Source of the DNA: an uncultured Gammaproteobacteria bacterium
GTDB taxonomy: Bacteria; Pseudomonadota; Gammaproteobacteria; Steroidobacterales; UBA11654
Length of the DNA stretch: 64,000 nucleotides
Assembly (NCBI GenBank): GCA_937801655.1
Contig: CALMWC010000009.1
Coordinates: forward strand, 1 to 64,000
Reading direction: 5' to 3'
Positions 45,249 through 55,322 of this stretch are shown here, in pieces. Under the pieces are notes generated by a model. The model was not told the origin of the DNA, made no database searches, and was given only the letters and a program-made list of their open reading frames with translations. Each line of letters starts with the position of its first letter. Positions within the stretch are counted from its first letter, which is position 1. The position numbers and the translations under genes are program-made.

Positions 45249-47630
45249 TTAGGAACTCGGGTAAGCACTTTCCAATAACATTTGCATGTTTTGAGACATA
45301 GGAATTGCTGATTGATATACGATGCGATCCTTATCAATTTCATTATAAAGAGTGTCTCTTAGTAAAGGGATTCTATTGGCACCTAAGATAAAAGATTCCA
45401 TACGATCGGGAGTAAACTCTTGACCATGAATACTTCCAGCCGCCTTCGAGATAGATTCATTCATGAGCGTACCTCCCATATCATTAACCCCAGCATTGAG
45501 ACAACTCAATGCTCCAGATTGTCCTAATTTTACCCAACTTGATTGTATATTTTTAATCAATGGATGCAGACTTAGTCTTCCAATTGCATGCATTAAAAGA
45601 ACTTCTCTAAATGTGGGTCCTGGTCTTGCATGACCTCTTTTATACATTGGCGACTCCATACTGACAAATGGTAAGGGAATAAATTCAGTAATTCCTCCTG
45701 TTCTTTTCTGCAGATCTCTCAAGCAAAGGAGATGAGTGGCCCAATCATCAATATTCTCTTGATGCCCAAACATAATGGTTGATGTTGTCTTGATACCAAC
45801 TTTATGAGCAGTACTGATAACTTCCAACCATCTTGAAGTATTTATTTTATCTGGGCAAATTTTATCCCTGACTGAGTCATCTAATATTTCAGCAGCAGTG
45901 CCAGGCATGGTTTTTAGTCCTGCTTCTTTCAACATTATTAAGAACCGTTCTAAAGAATAACCTAATGTTGATGCACCATGATGTATTTCTAAGGCTGAAA
46001 ATGCATGGATATGAATATCAGGTACTTTTTCTTTGATAGCTCTACAAATATTTAGATAAGTGTCACCATTAAAATTGGGGTGGATACCTCCTTGAAGGCA
46101 TACTTCTGTAGCTCCCCGATTCCAAGCCTCCAATGCTCTGTTTGCGATCTCTTCAAATGAAATTAGATAGGGCTTACCGCGAAGATTTTCTTTTGTTTTT
46201 CCCTTGGAGAAAGCACAAAAATGACACGTGTATTTGCAGATATTCGTATAATTAATATTTCGTGTCACAACGTAACTGACAACATCACCATTGACCTTCT
46301 CTCTGAGTGCATTGGCATGATTCAAAACATAATCTAAATCATTTCCTCTGACTTTAAAAAGATCTTTGATTTCAGTAGGATCCAGCTCCATTCCATTGCT
46401 TGCTTTATGAACAATTGAACTAATATTAAGATTGGGTTGATGAATCTGATTCATCCAATTTTCATGCTTTCCTGTTTGAGGGGTATCTAAGGACTCACCA
46501 CAACGCCATAAGTTCTCACGTCCATAGCCTTCAGAATCTGACAATTCATGTATATAAGAAGTCAACCTTGGATCAAACCATTGTTTATCCTGAGAGATGT
46601 ATTCAGGATATATTGTTAATCTCTCTTGAAGTTTCTTACCTTTCTCAGTCGTCACTCTTTCCAGTAATTTTAATTCTGGCCATGGGGATTCAGGATTCAC
46701 ATGATCTGCAGTTATGGGTGAGACGCCACCCCAATCGTTAATACCAGCATCAATAATTTGTGGCAATGCGGACATGTTTAGGTTGGGTGGACATTGAATA
46801 TTCATTTTTTGTCCAAACATCAGTCGAGACATTGATAAGGTCCAGAGTAACTCTGATAAATCTGGCGCTCTTGCATGCTTCATTTTTGTATCAGGCTTGG
46901 GTACAAAATTTTGAATAATAATTTCTTGTATATGACTGTATTGTTCATGCAACTGCTTAATTTCCAATAAGCTTTCAATTCTCTCCTTACGAGTTTCTCC
47001 AATACCAATGAGGATACCAGTGGTTAGTGGGATTGATTGTTGACCTATAAGTCTCATGGTTTCCAATCTGATATTTGGATTTTTATCAGGTGATCCATAA
47101 TGAGGCATTCCCTTCTCACATAATCGTTCAGAGGAAGACTCAAGCATTATACCCATTGAAGGAGAGATCTCTCTCAATCGAGCTATTTCTTCAGAATTCA
47201 TAGTGCCTGGGTTTAAATGAGGCAAAAGACCTGTTTCTTCTAAGACAAGTTCTGCCATTGCAAAAAGGTAGTCAAGTGTTGATTTATAACCAAGGTATTT
47301 AAGGTCATTTTTTGCCACTGCATAGCGCAGTTCTGGTTTTTCACCTAAAGTAAACAGGGCCTCTTTGCATTGGTTTAACTGGCCATCTTTTGCAATTTTT
47401 AGAATTTCTTCAGGTCTAAGGTATGGATTCTTTAACTTTCTTGGGACTTTAGCAAAAGTACAATAATGGCATACATCTCTACACAGCATCGTAAGCGGTA
47501 TAAAAACTTTTTTAGAAAAAGTAATGACATTTTTTTCTTGATCCCTCAGTGCTGTTGCTTGTTTCATCAGTTCCTCTAAGGACATTGATTGACTTAACTC
47601 TAGATAATGATTGATTGAGGGTTTTAGCAT
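45249..47630 (-). CDS. fbiC: FO synthase, fused CofG-CofH (FbiC-type)
   Basis: Makes 7,8-didemethyl-8-hydroxy-5-deazariboflavin (FO), the chromophore of F420, from tyrosine and a ribityl-uracil using two radical-SAM sites. Both clusters are visible: C50-C54-C57 in the CofG half (CRDVCHYC) and C465-C469-C472 in the CofH half (CKYTCHFC). At 793 residues it is shorter than actinobacterial FbiC (about 850) but keeps both halves, joined by a linker near residues 370-430. It is the last gene in the ilvD-fno-cofE-cofD-cofC-fbiC run. Many Gram-negative and archaeal genomes have separate cofG and cofH, so the fusion is notable. Confidence 0.94.
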   Translation of the reverse strand: MLKPSINHYLELSQSMSLEELMKQATALRDQEKNVITFSKKVFIPLTMLCRDVCHYCTFAKVPRKLKNPYLRPEEILKIAKDGQLNQCKEALFTLGEKPELRYAVAKNDLKYLGYKSTLDYLFAMAELVLEETGLLPHLNPGTMNSEEIARLREISPSMGIMLESSSERLCEKGMPHYGSPDKNPNIRLETMRLIGQQSIPLTTGILIGIGETRKERIESLLEIKQLHEQYSHIQEIIIQNFVPKPDTKMKHARAPDLSELLWTLSMSRLMFGQKMNIQCPPNLNMSALPQIIDAGINDWGGVSPITADHVNPESPWPELKLLERVTTEKGKKLQERLTIYPEYISQDKQWFDPRLTSYIHELSDSEGYGRENLWRCGESLDTPQTGKHENWMNQIHQPNLNISSIVHKASNGMELDPTEIKDLFKVRGNDLDYVLNHANALREKVNGDVVSYVVTRNINYTNICKYTCHFCAFSKGKTKENLRGKPYLISFEEIANRALEAWNRGATEVCLQGGIHPNFNGDTYLNICRAIKEKVPDIHIHAFSALEIHHGASTLGYSLERFLIMLKEAGLKTMPGTAAEILDDSVRDKICPDKINTSRWLEVISTAHKVGIKTTSTIMFGHQENIDDWATHLLCLRDLQKRTGGITEFIPLPFVSMESPMYKRGHARPGPTFREVLLMHAIGRLSLHPLIKNIQSSWVKLGQSGALSCLNAGVNDMGGTLMNESISKAAGSIHGQEFTPDRMESFILGANRIPLLRDTLYNEIDKDRIVYQSAIPMSQNMQMLLESAYPSS

Positions 47631-47672
47631 TGTGTATTTATAGCTTTTTAATCTTTGTATAACAATTATTAT

Positions 47673-48281
47673 TTAAGTTAAAGCAGAATTTACTGCATAG
47701 CCATGCATTTTAAACTTCTTGAAATCGTTTTCATCGTCCAGATCGGAGCTTAATGCTCTATTTTTAAAAACCTTAACTGTAATATTGGCATTTTCAGCAG
47801 ATCGTATATGTTTTTCAAAACTATTCTCACCAAATTGAAAATCAATCATTCTAGGCATGTCTAATATTAAAGCATTGGTACCTCCATCTTTTCCAGCCTC
47901 AACTATAGTCATTCCTTTTTTATGTGAGTTTATAAAAGTTTCCACATCTGTCAGATTAATAAAAGGAAGATCAATGGATAAGTATATAATTCTTTTTGCA
48001 TTTTTCTTTTCCATCCAGTTCGATGCTTTTTCAATCTTTTTCTTTAAAATGGGAACATCAAAGTCATCAATCGCTATAATTTTTTCTATTGAGAGAGATT
48101 CAATCCATTCTGTTTCATCGGTCATTACTATGATTTTGTCTATTGCTTCTATTTTATTAAGAATGTTTAGCGTTTGAATTGCTAATATTTTTGTCAGCTC
48201 TGTTCTTTCTTCACGATTTAAAAGACTGGAGAGTCTGCTCATTGATGCATCAAAGTTATTAATTGGGATGAGTGCCCACAC
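47673..48281 (-). CDS. cofC: Phospholactate/phosphoenolpyruvate guanylyltransferase CofC
   Basis: Activates a three-carbon phospho-acid with GTP for F420 assembly. The 202 residues are the usual CofC length. The N-terminal nucleotidyltransferase block is MWALIPINNFDASMSRLSS, then MTDETEWIE; a metal-binding Asp lies in YLSIDLPFI, and EAGKDGGTNAL forms the substrate loop. Whether the acid is 2-phospholactate, phosphoenolpyruvate or 3-phosphoglycerate cannot be read from the sequence. It lies 5 nt after cofD. Confidence 0.9.
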   Translation of the reverse strand: MWALIPINNFDASMSRLSSLLNREERTELTKILAIQTLNILNKIEAIDKIIVMTDETEWIESLSIEKIIAIDDFDVPILKKKIEKASNWMEKKNAKRIIYLSIDLPFINLTDVETFINSHKKGMTIVEAGKDGGTNALILDMPRMIDFQFGENSFEKHIRSAENANITVKVFKNRALSSDLDDENDFKKFKMHGYAVNSALT

Positions 48282-48286
48282 CTTTT

Positions 48287-49249
48287 TTATTCTCCTCCTA
48301 ATTCTATTTCTTGGGCAAAGTCTAGAGCAGCTTGTGCAAGTTGTATTTTATCTTGATCATTATGCATTATGGTGTTCATAACTTTAGTTCTAATTCCTAT
48401 GTCTTCAACTTGCGATACTAAATTTTGATCCAATACATCAAGAATCAAGCCATCAATAAGCCCATCATAGTGTTTTGCTATTGAGACAGCAGATGGCTCC
48501 ACTCCCAGTTCACTCATAATTTTTGTAGTGGGACCTTTTACGGCTTGACCATCTACCACAGGAGAAACTGCTATCACTGGAGTGGAAGTAGTACGTAAAA
48601 AATTTTTGATTTCAGATAAAGAAAGAATAGGATCAATGCTTAGATATGGGTTTGATGGTGCAAAAATTATTGCTGTTAGATTGTTGTCATTCATTTCATC
48701 TAAGAGAGTTTGTGAGGCTTTAGCTTTTTTCTGTTTAAATGTAATTGATTCAACCTTCGGTATGCATTGTTTTTTAACAAAATATTCTTGAAAGGAGAGT
48801 GTGCCGATATCACTCTCAATGATTGTTTTGATCGAATGATTACTCATTGGAAGGATCTTGCTATTAATATTCCAAATCTTTGAAACTTTTTGAGTAATTT
48901 CAGTCAAGCTAGTTCCATTTTGTATTTCTTTGGATCGATACACATGCATTTCTAAATCTTTATCGCCCAGTTTGAACCAATTATCTGCCCCAAGTCCTCC
49001 CATGACATTATGAGCTTTCCAAGTTTCATCGGTTCTGCCCCAGCCAGTTTCAATATTATTTTCTCCTGCTAATGTATAAATCAATGTGTCAATATCAGGG
49101 CAGATGTAGAAACCTAAGTAAAGGAAGTCATCTCCCGTATTAGCAATAATAACCAATTCATCTTTATCAGTGATTTGATCCAAACCCCTACATAATTTTG
49201 CTCCACCAACACCACCACTTAAGGCTAAGATTTTTTTCTTTTTTATCAT
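48287..49249 (-). CDS. cofD: 2-phospho-L-lactate transferase-type enzyme CofD
   Basis: Transfers the three-carbon phospho group from its GDP derivative to FO, giving F420-0 or dehydro-F420-0. The 320 residues match CofD/FbiA. The diagnostic start is LSGGVGGAKLCRGL, then NTGDDF, the CPDIDTLIYTLAG block and GWGRTDETW. The late loop SNPYLSIDPIL and PVVDGQAVKGPTTKIM are also typical. Its ATG overlaps the cofE stop. Strong identification from motifs plus operon. Confidence 0.95.
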   Translation of the reverse strand: MIKKKKILALSGGVGGAKLCRGLDQITDKDELVIIANTGDDFLYLGFYICPDIDTLIYTLAGENNIETGWGRTDETWKAHNVMGGLGADNWFKLGDKDLEMHVYRSKEIQNGTSLTEITQKVSKIWNINSKILPMSNHSIKTIIESDIGTLSFQEYFVKKQCIPKVESITFKQKKAKASQTLLDEMNDNNLTAIIFAPSNPYLSIDPILSLSEIKNFLRTTSTPVIAVSPVVDGQAVKGPTTKIMSELGVEPSAVSIAKHYDGLIDGLILDVLDQNLVSQVEDIGIRTKVMNTIMHNDQDKIQLAQAALDFAQEIELGGE

Positions 49250-50034
49250 TAACGAAATAAGTCCTCATTTTTTGGGCGAATTAAGTCATGTATTGAATCT
49301 GTTTCAGAAGGAGTATTAATACCTTTAATAATCACAACCGGTATACCTTCATTGCTCTCTCCCATAATCAGTGTTGCTGCTGCTGCGAGTTGGTCAGCCC
49401 AAGCAATGCATGTAGTCTGTAGTTCACGTTCAAAAAGATCAATAGCATTATTCCTGAGGTCAATTAAGGTTTTGATACCCGATGAACCCAAGGCATGACC
49501 TGTTGTGCCTAATCTCCATGCTCTACCCATGCTGTCCGTTATTAAAACTCCAATGTTTATATTTATTTTCTTAGATATATAGCTTCTTATTTTTTCTGCT
49601 GATGCATCTGGATCTTCAGGAAGAAGCAATACTTTTTCATCTGTTTCGTCGGATTCTATATTAGAACGATCAATACCAGCATTTGCAAGAACATGACCTA
49701 ATCTATGTTCAACAATAACGACACCATCACTGACTCTAATAATTGATTTAGATTCTTGTAATATTAATTCAACTACTCTTGGATCTTTATTGGCTTTTTT
49801 TGCAATTTTCATAGCTTCTTGCGTTGGCTTAATTTTTGACAATGAAATTAAACGGTTTTCTGATTTTGAGATAATTTTTTGAGCAATGACAATCACATCA
49901 TTGTCTTCAAGAATTATATTATTTCTTTTCATCCCATTGACTATGATTTCTCCAATAGGATCACCCGATTGAATGGGTGGAATGCCTTTAATTGCGAAAA
50001 TACTTAATGAATCAGGTTTGGATTTAAATTCCAT
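49249..50034 (-). CDS. cofE: F420-0:gamma-glutamyl ligase CofE
   Basis: Adds gamma-linked glutamate residues to F420-0 using GTP. The 261 residues correspond to the ligase domain alone. Key blocks are VIVIAQKIISKSENR, VEHRLGHVLANAGID, LLPEDPDASAEKIR and GVLITDSMGRAWRLGTTG. The C-terminal nitroreductase-like domain of mycobacterial FbiB, which reduces dehydro-F420-0, is absent. The chemistry of the side chain therefore depends on the CofC substrate or on a separate reductase. It lies 20 nt after fno and overlaps cofD. Confidence 0.95.
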   Translation of the reverse strand: MEFKSKPDSLSIFAIKGIPPIQSGDPIGEIIVNGMKRNNIILEDNDVIVIAQKIISKSENRLISLSKIKPTQEAMKIAKKANKDPRVVELILQESKSIIRVSDGVVIVEHRLGHVLANAGIDRSNIESDETDEKVLLLPEDPDASAEKIRSYISKKININIGVLITDSMGRAWRLGTTGHALGSSGIKTLIDLRNNAIDLFERELQTTCIAWADQLAAAATLIMGESNEGIPVVIIKGINTPSETDSIHDLIRPKNEDLFR

Positions 50035-50054
50035 TAGTAAAAATATGAATAATG

Positions 50055-50711
50055 TCAGCGAGAAGTAATTTTGATACCCGAAGACTTTAATTTATGCCTT
50101 TTATTAATAAAGATTAAGATTGAGGTTAATGCTTCAGCTGCTGCTGAGTTTTCTATGCAACCTGCATCCCAAGATGATAAGCCTAAGTCATTGATTAGTT
50201 CTCTAACAAGCTGCACTGCCTCTCTGTCATTGCCTGTTACTAAGACTTCAGCATCAATATTTTTATCTGATCCAATTAAATGTGAACCGATGTTTTGCAA
50301 TGCAGAAACAACTCTGACTTTATCGCCTAAAAATACTTGCGCCTCTAAAGCTGCTGAACCCTCTTTAGGCAGTGACACTTTTGTGACATTGCCTTGCAGT
50401 GGAACTGTTGTATCAATAATTATTTTTCCTATTAAATTATCTTTAACCACATCTAATGTAATTTGATGACTGGAATATGGCACGGCCATTACAGCTAAGT
50501 TGCAATGTTTAGAAGCTTCTATTAAATCTAGTCCTTTGATTAATTCAGATCCAATCTCTTTATTTAACTCAATTGCGGTTGCCTCAGCTTTTTCTTTTTT
50601 TCTTGAGCCTATGATTACTGTGTAGCCATTCTGTGCCCATTTTTTTGCTAACGCTGAGCCTAGTGCACCTGTTCCACCAAATATGGCTATGGTATTTTTA
50701 TCTTTATTCAT
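50055..50711 (-). CDS. F420H2:NADP+ oxidoreductase (Fno/NpdG type)
   Basis: Moves hydride between NADP(H) and F420. The 218-residue Rossmann protein begins with [18 protein letters not shown], the NADP-binding turn, with GSRKKEKAE at the position that recognises the 2'-phosphate. [11 protein letters not shown] and [10 protein letters not shown] follow. I chose the ATG at 50711, which overlaps the ilvD stop by 8 nt and has GGAAG upstream; a longer frame starting at 50744 lacks support. Position inside the F420 operon makes this function much more likely than a generic reductase. It lets the cell reduce F420 without an F420-specific glucose-6-phosphate dehydrogenase. Confidence 0.9.
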   Translation of the reverse strand: MNKDKNTIAIFGGTGALGSALAKKWAQNGYTVIIGSRKKEKAEATAIELNKEIGSELIKGLDLIEASKHCNLAVMAVPYSSHQITLDVVKDNLIGKIIIDTTVPLQGNVTKVSLPKEGSAALEAQVFLGDKVRVVSALQNIGSHLIGSDKNIDAEVLVTGNDREAVQLVRELINDLGLSSWDAGCIENSAAAEALTSILIFINKRHKLKSSGIKITSR

Positions 50712-52554
50712 TTGTTTCTTCCGGTACCACCCGAACTGCACCATCTGATGCGGAAGATGCCATTAAGGCATAGGCTTTTAATGCGTCACTAACGATTCTA
50801 TTTCTAGATCGTGGTTTCCATGCTTTTTTCCCTAAATCATTCATGGCTAGCCTTCTGTTTTCTAATTCTTGAACCGTTAGTTCTAACTCGAGTATTCTAT
50901 TTGGTATATCAATATTAATAATGTCTCCATCTCTTATTAATCCAATTTCACCTTGGGATGCTGCTTCAGGTGAGATATGACCGATAGACAGTCCTGATGT
51001 ACCTCCTGAGAATCTCCCATCAGTTATTAATGCACATTTTTTACCCAAACCTTTACTTTTTAGATAGCTTGTTGGATAGAGCATTTCTTGCATTCCTGGA
51101 CCTCCCTTTGGTCCTTCATAGCGTATTACTACAACTTCTCCAGCTTTAACATCATTATTCATGATTCCATCAACTGCATCATCTTGGCTTTCAAAAACAT
51201 GTGCTGGACCCTTAAAAGTTAAGTTACTTTCATCTACACCAGCAGTTTTAACAATACATCCTTCTTTAGCAATATTTCCCTTAAGAACGGCTAATCCTCC
51301 GTCAAGACTGTAGGCATTATCTAGATTTCTTATGCAGCCATTTTCACGATCAAGATCCAATGAGTCATAACGTTTATTTTGAGAAAAAGGCTGAGTGGTT
51401 GGAATCATTCCTGGTGCTGCAGAATAAAATTCAGCAACTTCATTACTTGGTGTCCTGTTGATGTCCCAAGTTTCTATTGCAGATTTTATGCTCTCACTAT
51501 GAACTGTATTATTATCGATATTGAGTAATTTAGCTTTTTCTAGTTCACCCAGAATTGCCATAACTCCTCCAGCTCTATGAACGTCTTCTAAGTGATAATC
51601 GCTACTTGGAGCCACTTTGCATAAATTAGGTACTCTTCTTGATAAGCGATCAATGTCCTCAATAGTAAAATCAATATTAGCTTCTTTAGCCGCCGCTAAT
51701 ATATGCAATACAGTATTGGTGGAACCTCCCATTGCAATATCCAGAGTCATAGCATTTTCAAAAGCTTTTTTATTGGCAATTTGATGGGGTAAAACTCTTT
51801 CATTATCATTTTCATAGTAATCTTTAGTGATATCAACAATTTTTTTACCTGCTTCTAAGAAAAGATTTTTTCTATCAATATGGGTTGCTAAGACACTTCC
51901 ATTACCAGGCAAACCAAGTCCTAAAGCTTCCACTAAGCAGTTCATAGAATTAGCTGTAAACATTCCTGAGCATGAACCACAAGTTGGGCAGGCAGATCGT
52001 TCCACTTCTGCAATATCTTCATCTGAGATGGATGAGTCTCCTGCAAGAACCATTGCATCGACAAGGTCCAATTTAATTTCTTTACCTTTCACAATGCCTT
52101 TTCCTGCTTCCATGGGGCCTCCAGAAACAAAAATAGTTGGAACATTTAATCGCATTGTAGCCATTAACATTCCAGGTGTAATCTTGTCACAGTTGGATAA
52201 ACAGACTAGGGCATCCGCACAATGAGCATTAACCATATACTCCACTGCATCAGCAATAAGCTCTCTGGATGGAAGACTGTAGAGCATTCCTGAATGGCCC
52301 ATAGCAATCCCATCATCAACAGCTATAGTGCTGAATTCTTTGGCAATACCGCCACTGCTTTCTATTTCTCTTGCAACCATTTGACCAAGGTCTTTTAAAT
52401 GAATATGTCCTGGCACAAATTGTGTGAATGAATTCGCAATAGCGATAATAGGTTTACCAAAATCATTATCTTTCATACCAGTAGCTCGCCAAAGAGCTCG
52501 AGCTCCAGCCATATTACGTCCATGCGTTGAGGTTTTTGATCTATATTCAGGCAT
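50704..52554 (-). CDS. ilvD: Dihydroxy-acid dehydratase
   Basis: Third step of branched-chain amino acid synthesis, and a source of 2-keto acids for pantothenate. The 616 residues equal E. coli IlvD. Iron-sulphur cysteines appear in [11 protein letters not shown] and [12 protein letters not shown], and the C-terminal block [20 protein letters not shown] is invariant in the family. It heads the F420 gene run and overlaps fno by 8 nt, so F420 synthesis is probably tied to its promoter in the 145-nt region divergent from aceE. ilvC, ilvB and ilvE are not nearby. Confidence 0.97.
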   Translation of the reverse strand: MPEYRSKTSTHGRNMAGARALWRATGMKDNDFGKPIIAIANSFTQFVPGHIHLKDLGQMVAREIESSGGIAKEFSTIAVDDGIAMGHSGMLYSLPSRELIADAVEYMVNAHCADALVCLSNCDKITPGMLMATMRLNVPTIFVSGGPMEAGKGIVKGKEIKLDLVDAMVLAGDSSISDEDIAEVERSACPTCGSCSGMFTANSMNCLVEALGLGLPGNGSVLATHIDRKNLFLEAGKKIVDITKDYYENDNERVLPHQIANKKAFENAMTLDIAMGGSTNTVLHILAAAKEANIDFTIEDIDRLSRRVPNLCKVAPSSDYHLEDVHRAGGVMAILGELEKAKLLNIDNNTVHSESIKSAIETWDINRTPSNEVAEFYSAAPGMIPTTQPFSQNKRYDSLDLDRENGCIRNLDNAYSLDGGLAVLKGNIAKEGCIVKTAGVDESNLTFKGPAHVFESQDDAVDGIMNNDVKAGEVVVIRYEGPKGGPGMQEMLYPTSYLKSKGLGKKCALITDGRFSGGTSGLSIGHISPEAASQGEIGLIRDGDIINIDIPNRILELELTVQELENRRLAMNDLGKKAWKPRSRNRIVSDALKAYALMASSASDGAVRVVPEETNE

Positions 52555-52624
52555 CTTTTTTACTTATTAATCTTACTCATCATATTAATACTTTTATTAT
52601 CTCATTTATTCATAATAATTCTAA

Positions 52625-52652
52625 TTGTCATGGTACAGTAGTCACATAAAAT
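52625..52652 (+). promoter_or_regulatory. Candidate sigma-70 promoter of aceE
   Basis: TTGTCA (52625-52630) and TAAAAT (52647-52652) are separated by 16 nt, each 5 of 6 to consensus. The start would be near 52659, leaving a leader of about 41 nt before the aceE ATG. Confidence 0.5.
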
Positions 52653-52699
52653 TATTGATTTATACTCCTTGTTTTTAATTTTTTAACGATAATAAATAT

Positions 52700-55312
52700 A
52701 TGAGTAAAGAAAGCAAAACATCTAAAGTTGTCGATATAGATTCCTTGCAGAATGAAAAATTCGAGAAAGAATGGGCTATTGAATTGAATGAGTGGACCGA
52801 ATCTCTACAAGCCATTAAGGATAATTATGGCAATAGACAGGTTAAAGATTTATTAGCTTCCTTGCAGCAATTTGCTCTCAGTCAGGGAGTTTCACTAGGC
52901 GGTGCAACTCTCAATACGCCTTATAGAAATACCATACCTATCTCTGAGCAACCAGCCTATCCTGGTAATATTGATTTGGAACAAAGAGTAGAGGATATTA
53001 TTCGTTGGAATGCTATGGCAATGGTTTTGCAAGGCTATGATAGTGGCAAAGGGGTAGGCGGCCATATTGCTACCTATGCATCCAGTGCAACAATGACTGA
53101 AGTGGCTTTGAATCATTTTATCAAATCCAGAACGGATGATTATCAGGGCGATATGATGAACATTCAAGCCCATGCTTCTCCTGGTATCTATTCAAGAGCA
53201 TTCTTGGAAGGTCGTTTGTCAAAAGAAGAGTTGGGAAATTTCAGGAGAGAGTTGCAACCTGAAGGTGGCTTGCCATCATACCCTCATCCTCGAAGAAGGC
53301 CTGAATTTTGGCCAAGTCCAACCGCTTCAATGGGTTTAAATGGTGTTTCTTCAATCTATTATGCAAGATTTGCAAGGTACCTAGAAAACAGGGGACTAAC
53401 CAATAAAAAAATAGGAAAAATATGGGCATTTTTAGGTGATGGTGAAATGGATGAGCCTGAAACATTAGGCACAATTAATATTGCTTCCAGAGAAGAATTG
53501 GATAACTTGGTTTTTGTTGTCAATTGCAATTTACAACGCCTTGATGGACCAGTGAGAGGAAATGGTAAAATTATCCAAGAGTTAGAGGCTATTTTTCGAG
53601 GTTCTCAATGGAATGTTATTAAAGTGATTTGGGGCTCAGAGTGGGATCCATTATTCTCCATTGATCATAATGATGTCATGCAAAAAAGAATGGATGAAGT
53701 GGTGGATGGTGAGTATCAGATGTATTCCGTTTCATCGGGGGAAGATCAGCGAAATCATTGGATTGATGGAAACTCAGAATTGGAATCAATTATGACTCAA
53801 TTGAATGACAAAGAGCTTAAAGATATTAAGCGAGGTGGTTTCGATCATAAGAAGTTATATGCAGCATTTGATAAAGCTTCACAGTCGAATGGTAAACCCA
53901 CTGTAATTTTAGTTAAGACATTAAAAGGGTATGGCTTAGGTGAGGGATCAGAGGGTAGAAATATTGCTCATCAGAAGAAAACAATGAATGATGAAGAGAG
54001 AATTGAAATCGCAGAGAGATTGAATATTCCACTTTCAGATGAAGATAGAAAAGCTGCAAAATTCTATATTCCTGATTCTGATTCAGAAGAGATGAAATAC
54101 CTTCAAGAAAGAAGAAATGAGTTGGGAGGTTATCAACCCATACGATTTAATGATTGTGAAAAAATTATTACACCATCTTCAGAATTCTTTGAAGATTTCT
54201 TTAATGAAATAGATCGGTCTATTTCAACAACAATGGTCTTAGTAAGAATTATTTCTAAACTACTTAGAGATAAGAGTATTGGTAAATATGTGGTGCCTAT
54301 TATTCCTGATGAAGCAAGGACTTTTGGGATGGATGGCTTGTTTTCTCAAGCTGGTATCTATTCGCATGATGGCCAGAATTATCAACCTGTTGATGCCGGA
54401 ACCATCTCTCCTTATAAAGAAGCAAAAGATGGGCAAATTCTTCAAGAGGGAATATGCGAGGCTGGTGCTATGGCATCATTTATGGCAGCTGGAACAGCTT
54501 ATTCTCATCATGAATTACCTATGATTCCATTTTATATTTTCTATTCTATTTTTGGGTTTCAGAGAGTGGGGGATATGATTTGGGCATGCGGTGATGCTTT
54601 AACTCGTGGTTTTTTAATAGGGGGAACAGCGGGCAGGACAACATTGAATGGAGAAGGGGTTCAACATCAAGATGGACATTCCCATGTATTGGCTTCAGTG
54701 GTACCTAATCTAATGACCTATGATCCAGCATTTTCTTATGAACTTGCAACAATTGTTAGAGAAGGGATAAGGAGAATGTATGAGGAGCAAGAAAATATTT
54801 TCTATTATTTAACAGTTTACAATGAGAATTATAGTCATCCTAAGATGCCTAATGATTGTGATGAGGGCATTCTTAAGGGCATGTATTTATTCAAAAGTGC
54901 TTCCAGTGAATTAGAGAAAAAATATACAGGCGAGCCGATCCATCTTTTAGGAAGTGGTAGTATTATGCAGCAAGTTCTTGAAGCACAAGACAAGCTAGAG
55001 AGCCAAGGAATACCTGTAAATGTATGGAGTGTGACAAGCTATAATTTACTTCATAAAGATTTCTTGGAATCAAAAGAATCTAAAGAAAAATCATATATCG
55101 AAAATATTTTACAAGATCAATCAGGACATTTTGTCGCTGTTAGTGATTTTATTAGTTTGTTACCCGATAGCTTGGCTCATCTTTTTCCTGGATCTTTCAC
55201 TTCTTTAGGAACAGACGGTTATGGATTGAGTGAAGGAAGAGAGGAACTAAGAGATTATTTTGGTATCAGTGCTAATGCTATTATTGAGAAAGTTTTAGAG
55301 ATTTCAAAATAA
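52700..55312 (+). CDS. aceE: Pyruvate dehydrogenase E1 component (homodimeric)
   Basis: Thiamine-diphosphate-dependent decarboxylation of pyruvate and reductive acetylation of E2. The 870 residues are close to E. coli AceE (887). The ThDP motif runs from GDGEMDEPE to NCNLQRLDGPV. HASPGIYSRAFLEGRL, DEARTFGMDGLF and TTLNGEGVQHQDGHSH are family blocks. aceF and lpd normally follow aceE, but here the next gene (mmuM-like) converges after 10 nt, so the E2 and E3 subunits must be elsewhere. The role is still most likely pyruvate oxidation; a related 2-oxo acid is possible. Confidence 0.94.
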   Translation: MSKESKTSKVVDIDSLQNEKFEKEWAIELNEWTESLQAIKDNYGNRQVKDLLASLQQFALSQGVSLGGATLNTPYRNTIPISEQPAYPGNIDLEQRVEDIIRWNAMAMVLQGYDSGKGVGGHIATYASSATMTEVALNHFIKSRTDDYQGDMMNIQAHASPGIYSRAFLEGRLSKEELGNFRRELQPEGGLPSYPHPRRRPEFWPSPTASMGLNGVSSIYYARFARYLENRGLTNKKIGKIWAFLGDGEMDEPETLGTINIASREELDNLVFVVNCNLQRLDGPVRGNGKIIQELEAIFRGSQWNVIKVIWGSEWDPLFSIDHNDVMQKRMDEVVDGEYQMYSVSSGEDQRNHWIDGNSELESIMTQLNDKELKDIKRGGFDHKKLYAAFDKASQSNGKPTVILVKTLKGYGLGEGSEGRNIAHQKKTMNDEERIEIAERLNIPLSDEDRKAAKFYIPDSDSEEMKYLQERRNELGGYQPIRFNDCEKIITPSSEFFEDFFNEIDRSISTTMVLVRIISKLLRDKSIGKYVVPIIPDEARTFGMDGLFSQAGIYSHDGQNYQPVDAGTISPYKEAKDGQILQEGICEAGAMASFMAAGTAYSHHELPMIPFYIFYSIFGFQRVGDMIWACGDALTRGFLIGGTAGRTTLNGEGVQHQDGHSHVLASVVPNLMTYDPAFSYELATIVREGIRRMYEEQENIFYYLTVYNENYSHPKMPNDCDEGILKGMYLFKSASSELEKKYTGEPIHLLGSGSIMQQVLEAQDKLESQGIPVNVWSVTSYNLLHKDFLESKESKEKSYIENILQDQSGHFVAVSDFISLLPDSLAHLFPGSFTSLGTDGYGLSEGREELRDYFGISANAIIEKVLEISK

Positions 55313-55322
55313 ATTATCTTTA

